A stretch of DNA of 64,000 bases, taken from contig NC_091049.1 in assembly GCF_963966145.1 (NCBI RefSeq), positions 29,326,001 to 29,390,000 of the forward strand. Direction: 5' to 3'. Shown here piece after piece: positions 25,166 through 37,700 of this stretch; the first letter of the stretch is position 1, and the number at the start of each line of letters is the position of its first letter. The notes beneath the pieces are model-generated. The model did no database searches. It saw only the letters and a list, made by a program, of their open reading frames with translations, and was not told the DNA's origin. The position numbers were made by a program, and so were the translations under genes. Source of the DNA: Tenebrio molitor (lineage: Eukaryota; Arthropoda; Insecta; Coleoptera; Tenebrionidae).

Positions 25166-25623
25166 GGGGAGCACAAAATTGCACTTGATGTGATAAATCT
25201 TTAGCCAAGACGACTCAAGAAAAAACGCGATGCACACACGTTGAAGCAAAAAAAAAACGTGTAGCCGTGTATACCGCTTGTGACAGACCGTATGTTTCCG
25301 AACTAATGATTAATTAGCAAAGGGACACGTAAAAGTGAGCGTGTGACGACTTGTCACAGATCGTGGGACGTGATTGATGCGTTTCATACAGGGTGGCGCA
25401 CCGAAAATGATCTGTGAGGTCCCGGTCAAGGCGGCTGGGCGGAAGCGTTCGTCGAAAAAAACAAACATTAGAAAACGATTAGGACGGTGTGGGCCGACTT
25501 TAGTTTCAGTCGTTGCTGACTGAAGACTTTTGATCAGTTTTGCAAAACGAGCGACTCAACAAGCCGACGCTCGGTCTCACGTCGCGACTCGCAAATAAAA
25601 GAGACGAAGAAAATATAATTCCG

Positions 25624-25629
25624 TTTATT
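25624..25629 (-). terminator. Candidate polyadenylation signal for org-1
   Basis: Minus-strand AATAAA about 140 nt after the stop at 25768; an ATTAAA lies between them. Confidence 0.5.
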
Positions 25630-25767
25630 CATCTCACCTCGTTCACATATAAATAAAAATAATACTCTTATGATTTTAATAATAATAATAATGCTAATAA
25701 TAGGAGATAACTGATAATAACTGGTAACAATATATTTTTTTGGTGGCGCTGTTTGGGGGCGGTGCCT

Positions 25768-28700
25768 TCACCGCGGCCCGAAGTCGTAGCCGTTCTGGTG
25801 CAGGGCCGGACTCCTGAAGTTGGCGTTGTTGCCGTAGAAGCCTGTGTAGTTGCCGTAGACGGTCCTGCCGAAGTTGGCCCCCCTCATCGCTTTCTCGTTG
25901 CTGTACACCGGGTTGTAGTTGTGGAGGAGGTTGTGGGGGTGGTAGACTGGTCCGTAGTTGCACAACTCTCCCGAGTAGGGCTGCCCTATCGTCGTCAGGA
26001 TGTTCGACTGGAGGAGGGAGGTCTGCGGCGGCGGCGGCGGCCCCTGCTGGTACGTCCTTTGCGGGGCGAAGAGCGGCGCCGCCTCCGTCGCCGCCTGGAG
26101 GTGGTCGGGGGCGGCGGCGTCGTCGCCGTCTGCAAAGCGGGCGATATCTGTTAGTTTTTCGTGCGGAAAATGTAAACTCGTTGTATAATTTATGTAGTCG
26201 ATGGTCGGCCATGTGCTCCACTAAATTATAAACACAAATCTCTGTGTATGTGTATCATCTACTTAACCAGACTGTTTACAAAAGCGTTAAAAAGCACCAA
26301 AATCCTTACCGTTTTACGATATATACTTGTAAACAGATGGTAATTGAGTTTATGTTTCAAGACTAGTAGCTTAAACTTGAAGGCTTCTTAAATTCTCGGT
26401 AGGATGGTTGGGTTTTAATTTTTTTCTGGGAGTTTGTTTTCCTAACGTAATTTCGTTTGGGAGTTTGGCGAAGGTAAATATAAATAAGGAGAGATCAATC
26501 GGGCCGACGGTCGACGAGGTTTCAATTTATAATTATTGAAATGATCTGAGTTAAATTTACCTTTGTTATTGCAGCTGGTCGGAGTGGACCGTGATGTAGT
26601 TCTTTGCCTCTGAACTTGACTGCTCTGGCTAACAGCTTCTGGACCACTGTAACACAAAAATAATTACGTTACATAAAGGACCATTATTAAACCGTTTTTT
26701 CCTTGCTCATGTATTATTTATTACAGGTGAAAAGGCACCAGAGAAACTCTAAACTTTTCTTAATTTTATTATAGAAATTTCTCTACGAAAATTCGTAGAC
26801 AATAATTTTTACATATGTACAGGGTGTTATTAAATGGTTAGGAATAAATTTCGGGGTGAATTCCTTATGAAAAATGTGGCTTAAAACCTAAATAAAGTTT
26901 TTCGTTAAAATGAGTAGTTTTCTCAAAAAAAGAAAAAATAAAAATAAACGTATTCTGGCATAACCGTATTTTTTTTTTGAAATACTGCGAAATAATGGTT
27001 TAAAGAAAAAATTTAAACGTGGAACGTTGAATTTAAAAAAAAAAATCAAAACTAATGCGATTTTAGGCAGACAAATGAACTAATTAGAGAAATTCTCCAA
27101 CAGTGGACTACATTTTTTTTTTTTTTGAGAAAACTACTCATTTTAACAAAAAACTTTATTTAGGTTTTAAGCCACATTTTTCGTAAGGAATTCACCCTGA
27201 AATTTATTCCCAACCATTTACTAGCACCCTGTATAATAATGTTTTTTCTTAAGGTGTTCTTTTTAAATTTATTTAATTCTTAGTAAAACTTGTCCAGTTA
27301 AATTCAGATTTGATTGTGTTGGTTGTTCTAAAAACGTTCAGCGTCTAGATACTGTAATCGTTATTTACATTACAAATGCGGTAAGCTACATTTTACATTC
27401 CACTTTTTTCTAAACTTCCTGGCGTGTAGGAAAATCAAGATATAAAAGGTGTTTTTTTTTAAATTAGATTATAATTTTATTATTGAAAGAACTATTAATA
27501 CGAAAGAAGAATTGATTTTTACGTATTCAGAGCATATTTATTTTTTACTGAAAAATGTATCATCGAAATTTAAACAATTTATTTAGAAATCATAAAATTT
27601 ATAACAGAGCAAAAACCAAAGTCAGTTTTAAATACTTAAATTAATTAATGTTCTATCCAATGAATTATTTTCAGATTTTTGTTTTTTTTTGGGTTAAAAA
27701 AAAAATAAAAAAACAAACAATTTCTCCAGTGCGTCATATTTTTCTGATGTCATTTTTTTTTTCTTAAAACAACATAACGAGTAAATTGATTTCTCTTTAA
27801 ATGTTTGTTTAATACTGAGACGTTTTACAATACCTAGGTACTTAAAAATGTATAAAACAAAAAATGCTTAATTACTTATTTTTAAAAAAAATATTCGTCA
27901 CATTTCTTCGATATCACTATTATTTATATTTTATTATACAGAGTGATCAACAAGAATCCAAATCAGAGCATGCGTTGCAAATTATCGGTCACGTCGTAGC
28001 AAAATCATATGCACATAAGCGGTCAAAACATGGGCGTAGACAATTTATGGTCTCAAACGCTACTTAATAAAAATGATACTTTATGAATTTTAGACGTTGG
28101 AATTATAATTGTGCATTTTATTATTATTATAAGATAAAGGAAACAATTTATAAGATTAACAAGAGCAACATTTTACATTTGTAAGAGTAAGTAAATTATC
28201 ATCTTTATTGCCAAACGCGACGCTACTGGTACGGAGATGCTTCGTTGAAATGTCACATTTCAAAATTCAAGGTTGTTGTTGTTGACAATTTAAGTGATTT
28301 AACCTAGAATACAAATCTTCGATTTCGGCAAAGTTTACAGACGTTTATTGAAGTTGTAAGCAATAATTATCCCAGAATAAGTTGTAAAATGGGTTTTACC
28401 ATTATAGAGAAGGCATTTTTATTAGATTATTTTCGAAAGAGGGTGAAACAAGAAAATGAAGACTGGCCTTACTTTGTACCCCCTTACACCGAAGAATTTT
28501 AAGCCAGATGTTCGAACCTGATGGTATTGGTTATCAACAAGTTTATCAATGTCTTAAAATTATAGTACCTAATTTTAGCAAATCATAACCCATCATTAAG
28601 AAGAAGTCAGGTCAGTCCTTAGTTCAAATTTTAGAAATGGTGCAAAATGTTCAACAAATTATCAAGGAACATCCCTCAACTTCCATAAGGCGTTTAAGAC

Positions 28701-31700
28701 AACAAGTTAAATTGTGTTATGGCACTTATCAGAACTTTTTTAAGAAGGATATTAATTTGTTTCCCTTTGTATGTTGCAAGAAATAAAACCCACACATTAC
28801 CCTAAACAAATTGATAGCTTCATAAGGGTTTTTGAAATTATGAGAGGCGAGTTTGATTCTGTCTGGACCACAATGGAGAACATTTTGAGCAGTTTTTGTG
28901 AAAACTTATTTTTTGACCTTGGAGTAATTTAAATGTTTTAAACACTGCTAGAAAAGATACGAGTAAGTTCTCAATTACCCAAAAATTAGAGAATAATAAC
29001 TTTTACACTTTTCTTACAGAAAACAACAAAACAAAGAATGGTGAAAAATAATTATTTTTAAAATTTTGTAACTCAAGATTGTGCCTTATGAAGGAATTTT
29101 GTGTAACTGTGTGTTTTTTCCTTAATCAATAATAAATAATAATTAATTATAACTTGCTTTTAAATCTATTATTCATGAATTACAAAAAATTTATAAAGGC
29201 AATTAATGATAGATTTTTGAGAGGTAGGCAGCCAACAAAACGACTGTCCACAGCAAGTAAATAAAAGCGGCTGATCCATGATAGAAATACGTTTCGATAA
29301 AACAAAAGATGAGGTAGCACTCTTGATTTGGTTTCTTGTTGATCACTCTGTAGTATTCGGCAGTGTCAAAATGAACAGAATGTCAGAAAGAATAAAATTG
29401 TCGTGGAGCAACGAACCATCTCAGATAAAATCCCACCAGCCAGACCCTCAAAAACATTTAAAACTTCATCGTTTATTTTTGTGATGTACTGTACGTAATC
29501 TACCAATATTTTACAAAATCATGAAATACAGGTGTCCCGAAAGTGCGCCGCCTCCGCCGCATCTACCGTTGGTATTTTTAAATTTTATAATTGGCCCCGG
29601 TCTCGGACACACGCCGCCGCCTAAAATAAAACAAATAAATCGGACACCCCGTGTCAAAACAGCACCATAAATTCGCCGGAGCCGGGCGAAGAGTTTCGAA
29701 ATTCCCCCCATCTTTTACGGCCGAATAAAATTATTGGAAGTGTTAACCTGGACGCCTCGTGTGGGTGACTAATTCGTTTTTAATTTCAAACAGAAGCCGG
29801 AATATTTTAAAAAGTTAGTCGACTCAAACTAATAAAGTCGCTCGTAAATACGTTAAAGTGACGGTCTTTGTAATAATTTGAGGTAATTTGCTCGTAAATA
29901 CCATAAAACAGTTCGTTTCGTTAAGTTATTGGACAGGTCGGTTATTCTGTGGATGCCACGAGACAACCTAAATCCGCTCCGGACGGCTTACATGGGACTT
30001 TTGATGTGTGACTGTTGGTATTTTTAGACTCGAGAAGTTGGCGAGAGCGTCGCTTCTCTGGCGCCCCCTTTCGGAATCGAACGAAAAAAGAATGGGTGAT
30101 AACGCCTGACCAAAAAGTAAAGCCACATATTTTGCACGAGTGATATTTCGTGGGATTATTATCGGCACCGCTCGAAAGAATGGTACCTCTTGATCAAATA
30201 AATCAAAACATTTCAAAGATTCAAGTTAAAAAAAAAAATGGAAATATTGCATCCCGTTTTACGAAGTGTTGGGAACTTGGTGTGTATGTGTATAAATAAA
30301 CGATTCACAAACGTCAATTTTAGTTTATAATGTTGATGAGTTCTCGTAAATATTATTAAAATAGAGATTTTTTCAGTCTCGATATACTTAAATTTTTATT
30401 AATCCAATAAACCAAAATTTTGATTGCTACTTTTGTCGATTTGCAATAATTAATAAAAAATAAAAACACGCTGTACAAAAAAATCAACCAATTTACGTGC
30501 AAATGATGGCTGAATCAAAATCACAGTGGTGTACTCGAGAGGCTTTTTTGCGACCCCGATTTGAGTTATATTGAAAATACTTGGAATAAATGATATTGAT
30601 TTTTTAACCATTTATCTGCAAATAACGAATTCGTTGAACACCGAAACATTTATTTAGAGAAAAATGAAGCAAGCTTGAGATTGGATCTATCAAAAGAAGA
30701 AATATTGTTTTCAGGATAGAAATGAATCTTTGGACCAGGTGACAAGAGCAAAGGAAAAAGTCACCATTTGACATCGTCATGATTTTACAAAGTTTGACAA
30801 ACGACGAGAAAATTTTAAGCACACGGAAAGTGTCAAAAGAAAGACTCTTTTTTTCTGCTTTAAAATGTTTTCTCCTGAAAACAACCAGAATCTGGTAGAA
30901 ACATTGTGATTGTTTTGGAAGACTCTGAAAGCAAGATTGATATTTCAAAAACTTTGTGATTTCTCAAAATCGTATTAATATTAAAATTGGTAGCCCACTA
31001 TAATTGATTGCTCCAAGTTCAAATAAAATATTATCAAAATGGCGGAAATATCAGAAATCGACGCCATCTTGGTTTTTTTTTATGGAAACACCCCATTTTG
31101 ATATCATGTTTGGATTCTACGTTAAATTTTGAATTTAGAACCTCCTTTTGTCAACACTTATCTGTCATCGTTTTTAACCTGTCATTTTTTTCGCAAAAAG
31201 CGGGGTTACAGGGCTTCATTAACAAAATTATAACTTCTGAACCATTGGGAACAAATAATTGATATTTTTTTTATTGAATTCCTGAAGGTTTGGCCAATCT
31301 TTTGCGCTACTAGTGACATTTTTTTTTATGTTTCATACGCCTACTGCAATTTTTTAAAATTGATGATCAAGGAATGTCGAAATCTTAATTTTTTTAAATG
31401 GCAACTACCATTTCTATTTTTTAAATAAAATATTCTTTTCTTTTGTCAAGCAATTGTTTTAGGTATTTGAATTTTTATTCAAAAGTCGCATTGCAATAAA
31501 TAGTAGATAACAACAAAATAATAAAAAACAAGCAAATTAACAAACAAAAAATTTTGCAAATGCTCAATGTGTGCTCCGTTTTCATTGAAAATTTCTTACG
31601 AACGGGCTATGTGAATCACCCTGTATATTAACAAAATCTCTTTTGGGAAACGAAGATAAAAGTAAAATGTTCTCTTGAAAGAACTCTTCACAGCATTATT

Positions 31701-34700
31701 ATTATTATTATTTGACCGTTGTTTTTTTGCCATTTTTAATTGTTTGTTCGTTCGTCCTTATTTCTTTTGATTTTTTTTTTCAGTTTCCCTCAACGTGTTT
31801 TTAATGTTCGTCGTCGGTTACGCGTTTTACGCTTGGACAATTTACGATGTGTAAAAAAATAGTCAGGATGAATAGGCAGGACCGGCTCGTAAATTTGAGA
31901 GGAGACCGGTCTAGTGCCGTTATTATGGATCAGTTCCAATGATCCCGTAAGGTTGTCATTACTGAGTGGAGAGAGTGTTATTTCTGTAACTGCCAAGCGT
32001 TTGAATTAATAGCCCCGAAGTATTCGAACGCATCCATCTTCCAATCTGGCTGTCTCCCCCTTACAAATGATGCCATTCCTGGGTGCGTGTCGTACCGAAT
32101 TTTTCAAATACACATCGACAATTATGTTCGACGCAGAAATAAAACCGAAAGACGAAAATCCCGAATCGGCGGCGAGAAGAGAGAGTGGATCATTCGTCCC
32201 GCCGCCACTTAATCATTCCCACAATAAAGGATGCGATTCTTCCTATCTCGTATAAATCTTGTGGACGATTATGAATGTTATTTATTTTGATTTTGGGGGA
32301 TTTTTAAATTTGAAACATTTCTTGCTAAGCTCCCGATATATTTTTAGATTAAAACTAATAAACATTTCAGTGTAGCGCGAGATTTTTAAATAAATATATC
32401 TACACACTGCACAGTTTTTATATGACACGGGATGCTTCGTACCATATTTATAGCTTTCATAAGTGAAAATAGAAAGTGCCACTTATCGCATCGAGATACG
32501 GAAAAAATTTCACGCCTCTGTTCTTATATTATTATTAGACGGATTTCCACGACCGTTAATTCCTAAAGACAGATTCGGATCGGTCGGCCTTGAACGATTT
32601 GCAACCGGAAACTGTCACATTTTTCCGACAGGTCGAATCGAGTTTTCCGAGTCTTAGACGAGAAAGTGAAGTGTTTTGAAATCTGTAAAATTTCAATGTA
32701 CCTATCCAATGAGTCACAAACTGATTCATTTACTTTTAAAACTTGACTCTAGAACAGTTTTTTTTTAAAGACAAATTAGAAAATTGTAGTTAATACGGTG
32801 TGGACAATATAACTAAGTCGTGCAAAAATTTAGGAATTTTAGAACCTTTTGCGCGAGAATTTAGATTTTCTGATTCAAAATAAATTTTGCCAGTCACTGT
32901 TGATAACTTTTCTTATTGATGGAAGAATTTTTGAGAGCGGTACCAACAAATTCGGAACCTAATTGTTTGAATCAATTCTCAAAAAATTTTAAAACTTTTC
33001 TACGATCGTGCAAAAAGTGAGTGTTCATTGCATTGTTTTTAGTGGAAAAAATGCCTCTTAATTGCACTAGTGCAATAAAGTCTTTATTGCACGCATCTGT
33101 CAACAGTCTGTGTATGATCGTGCAAAAAGTGAGTGTTCATTGCATTTTTCGCACACGACGCACAGGACTGAACTGTTGTTTATCGTTGCTTTTTTTTGTT
33201 CGATTGTAGAAAAAAATGTTGTAAGCAACACGTGCAAAAAGTGTTATTGCACTTGACGTGTTGTCCCACTCGCCTGCGGCTCTTGGGACAATTTTCACGT
33301 CGCGTGCAATAATCATTCACTTTTTGCACTTGTTGCATAAATAACTATTATGAATAGTGAATATAGATGTCATCCTTTTTAAAATTCGAATAAAGAAAAC
33401 AAAGTACAGTGTTTGTTTTTTTCACTCGCGTTTTAATCTGGCCCACTCATACCAAAAAAAGCCCAATTTACACACGAACTCGTTAAACAAATAACTATTA
33501 TAGTACAAACAGATATTACGTATCAATAGGCAGATGCACAAAGTGCAGTAAGTATTTGAACCTGTCGTTGTTTATTTTAAGGAAAATAAAAATCCATAAG
33601 CAGATGTTTTAGAACCGCACCCAACGAAACGTGTTTTTGCACTTTAGCAGTTTCATCATAACTCAAAAAAAAAACTCATATTCGTATTGCCATAAAAATC
33701 TAAAACAACTACAAATAACAAATGATGTCTACTTACGTCTCGTCTGGATCACAGTCTCGGAAGCCTTTCGCGAACGGATTGCTGGCGATCTTCAGCTGAG
33801 TTATCTGTCAAAACCTCAACCGTCACACTCTTCCAATAAAAAAATCCTCTCGATACTCACCCTGTGATTCTGGTAAGCCGTGACGGCCGTGAACGCCGTT
33901 TCCGGAAACACGAAAGTCTTGAAATTGTCGCTGCAGTTCTCCTCATTGGTGTTGTTGCTGTTCTTGGACGGCAAATACACGATGTGGAACCTGGGCTGGT
34001 ATCGGTGCATCGAATTCAAAATTATCTGCGGAAAAATCAAGTTACCTCCCCTCCGGGCGCCATTTTGGCGTTACTCACGTGACCGTTATCGTCGAGTTGG
34101 TTATTGGTCAGTTTGAGTTTGTCGAACGACACTGTCTGCTTCATCCACTGCGCTCCAGTGGCGGGGCTGTCGGGGTGGACGTGGATGCGCGGGGGGGACA
34201 CCGGATCGGCCTTGCCCGCCACCACCCAACTCGAACTGAAATTGCAAATCTCCTTCTTACTCGTTTTTGTCTCTACCACACTCTACGTACCTGTGAAATG
34301 CGTATCTGTATCTCTTGTCGTCCACCGGAACGAAGTCCATCATCAGCATGTACTCGGCGTGCAGGTCCAGGCCGCACAGCTTCACTTGGAACGTGGGGAA
34401 CATCCTCCTGCCGGCTTTGGTGACGATCATCTCGGTGCCAAGGGAGTGGAACTCGTCCCAGAGATGCTTCATCTCGAGGATGGCGCCGGCGTTCGTCAGG
34501 GCAGGCGAGATGGAACTGGCTGTCAAGCTGCATCCACAGATTGGTGTCAAACACACGATCCGTACGAAGATGTGTACGCAAGTGGCACTCGCGTTTTTTT
34601 TTAGATTGGAGGTGACTTACTTGGAGTGGTTTTTGTTGTGTGTAGTTGTCCTGTTGTTGTTGTCTCGTTCTGTTTCGGTTTCGACAGGAATGGAGTCGGC

Positions 34701-37700
34701 TTGGTCTAAGGGGGAGTAGGCTTTTCGGTCCTTGCCCGCGCTTTGGAGGCATGCTGCAAGAATTCACAAAGATGTTTAAAACAAATCCGAAACAAAAAAT
34801 ATTTATCGACAAAGACTACGTTTTTTACAAAAAAAATGGGAAATATAAGTAGGTATACCTAATAAAAAAAATAAAAGGATCCAAATGACTGAGATAAAAG
34901 AAATAACATCAAGGTTGAGTAAATCAAGAACAATACACAAAATACACGGATGAGAATGATGAAGATTTTTTTCAATTTTTTTTTCATTTCTTCAATTTCA
35001 TGGCGAACAAGAAACTAAACAGAGATGAAAATGAAATGAAAATTCAAAGATATCTTTTGACTTGGCAATATGAGTCATATAGAGGCAACTAAGAGCAAGA
35101 CAAAGTTGAGAATGCCACAGGTCAAAGTTGAAGTCATTTTCGACAGAAAACCGAAATGTAATGACTAATGACAAGAAACAAGACGGAGATGAGAATGAAT
35201 GAAAAAAATATACGTTTTTTAGTAAACAGAAGACAAAATAGAAAGGAAAATAATAATATATAATAAAGTTCTAAAATTTAACAAATTTTCAATTTACTTT
35301 TCAAGTATCAAAGTTTGTGCTATTTCTGTTAAAATTCAGTGGTAAGTAAAAAAAAAGAAGAATAGATGAAACTGAAAAAAAAATCAGAGCTCCACAAAAG
35401 TGGAAACTATTTTCGGCATTATGTATTTAAAAAATTTAATGATAAGCAATGTCAAAGCAAAGTGAGAAATTATATGTCAATCGATAGCTTCAAAATATTT
35501 TTTTTTTATACTTCAACAGATATAGCGATAAAAGTACAAACGTCAAGTTAATGTTTCTTGAAAATTTGTCAAAAAGAACAATCTGAGTAATAGTAATAAT
35601 GTTTTTTTGTAAAAACGGAACATAACCAGCGAGAGGATGAAATAAATGCCCTAATAGAAATTCACGTCTTGAAACAAACTAGTGCAGTTTACTTTTTCAA
35701 GGTTCCTGATCTTAGCATAACGACAATGAAATGTCAAAATAAACGCGAAAACAAAACGAATTTTAATTTAAGTTGTTTCCGTGGAATATACAGTTGTTGC
35801 AAACATTAATTATTACATTAGACGTGTCTTAAGTAGTTAGACTAATTCTAATCTCGTATTTCTGGCGGGGTACATACAAAATTGTCTTCGGTCATTTTTC
35901 ATTTGTTAATAACAATTGAAATTTGAATCTTCCAAACAACATTACATTTGTTGCCAACCACGATGAAATTCCCCAAATTTAAAAATTGTTAATTTTCACT
36001 TAAAAATGACTCAAAAGGTAAAAGTAGAAAAAGTGGTCGTGGTGATAATATCTCGTTTATAAGGCATTTTGTAGCACTTACTTCTTCATGGCATTCCTCA
36101 CAAGCTCGTCGTACCCTAAACCCATGCATGCTACAAAATGCTGCTTATAAGACTCGTATCGTAATATAACGAGTGTTCAATTGAATAGTTCATCAAGTTG
36201 GCTATGAGTTTTTGATGAAAGACGAGAGCGAAAAACGGATGATGAGATGATGCCTTCTTTGACAGTTGACAGATGTCATTTGTGTTTTGGGAGTGTAACG
36301 TCTTTTTTGAGTTGAGTTTCGTTGATATTATTAACGCAACCTTAGTAACGGCAAGTGTGCTTATTTTGACCCTGATTTTTAAAAGCTTTAATTGAAAGTT
36401 TAAGGTTTTTTAATAGAGCAATTCAATTTAAAGATTTGACAAACAATACCTTACATTTTTTTTCTGGCGTCAAAATATCTCGTTACAAATCACTGATAAC
36501 AAAAAATAAAAATTATACAATAATATAATAGTTAATAGTATAATAGTTTGTTTATTTTATTATCTTTTTTTAATTCTTATTTTATTAATTATTGAGCTTT
36601 ATTTGATATAAATTGCACAGAATTTGTTTTTGTAACTACATTTCTCACATTAAAAATTTTTAGAAAATAATAAATGTTAATTTCAAAAATCAAAAATTCA
36701 CATTGTATATACTCATAAATGTTTTGGTGAAAAAGACAAAAAAAGATGAGAGTACATAACAGAAGAATATAAAAACCAAAAATTTTCCAAATTCCAACAG
36801 ATGAAAGAAAAATTCCACCTTAAGTACATAACATCTTTGTTTTACAATACAAAAATTTCCGATAATAATGCGGAATCTGGAAAAGTGCCGCGAATGCTTG
36901 CAGTGTTTCCACGTTGAATGGCAAAGGAAATCCTCTCGAAAAGGAATTTCTTTGATTTTGAATCGCCTGATTCCGCGATAAGTCGATTTCCGATGACATT
37001 AATGAAATCGATGGCTTCTTTGCACCAAGGGCCTAAGGTTTCAAAGGCTAAACCTTTAAATACGTAATTTCACGAAATAATTGAAGTATATTTGCTATGT
37101 TTGCATTTACAAGTCATTTCAGCGGCAAAACCTGAAACTTCAGAAGTTTTCAAAACGTAACTGTCTGCAAGTGTATCTACAATAGTAACCTCCCAAACTA
37201 AAGGTTGACCTTTAATCCATGGTACTAAAGTCATCCCATCTGGGCGTTTTCCATCATCCCGAGACAGTCCGTTTGGTTCTAACGTTGAATTAACATGAAT
37301 AGAAGTCAAAGAAGTCAGTTAAACGTAAATTAAGTATTCTTCCTATAGAAGAATCAATTGAATTAACATAATTAGAAAATTTCCAAAATGGAGTTGTTCT
37401 TAATAAAAAATTAAATTTTGGTATGAAAAGACAGTTCTTGATTAAAGTATAAGCCACGTGTCTGCTAAGAAGTTCAGCTTTGTTTAAAAGATTTTCAACT
37501 GTAATTCTAGTTTTTTCGACAGTATTTTTGAAACCTTGGTCAAAGTTTGGAGAGCCTAAAAGAGATAAACTTCCTCGGTCACAAATTTTAATACCTGGTG
37601 CTAAATTTTGAAATTCCTTTATCCCTTTTAAATCTGTGTCTCCAGAGCAGCGAAAGATCTCCCATTTGTTAATGTTTAATTCAAGACAACTTTTAGATAA

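Noticed and set aside
34079..34852. Several plus-strand frames of 70-170 codons
   Set aside because: Antisense to the T-box exons of org-1.
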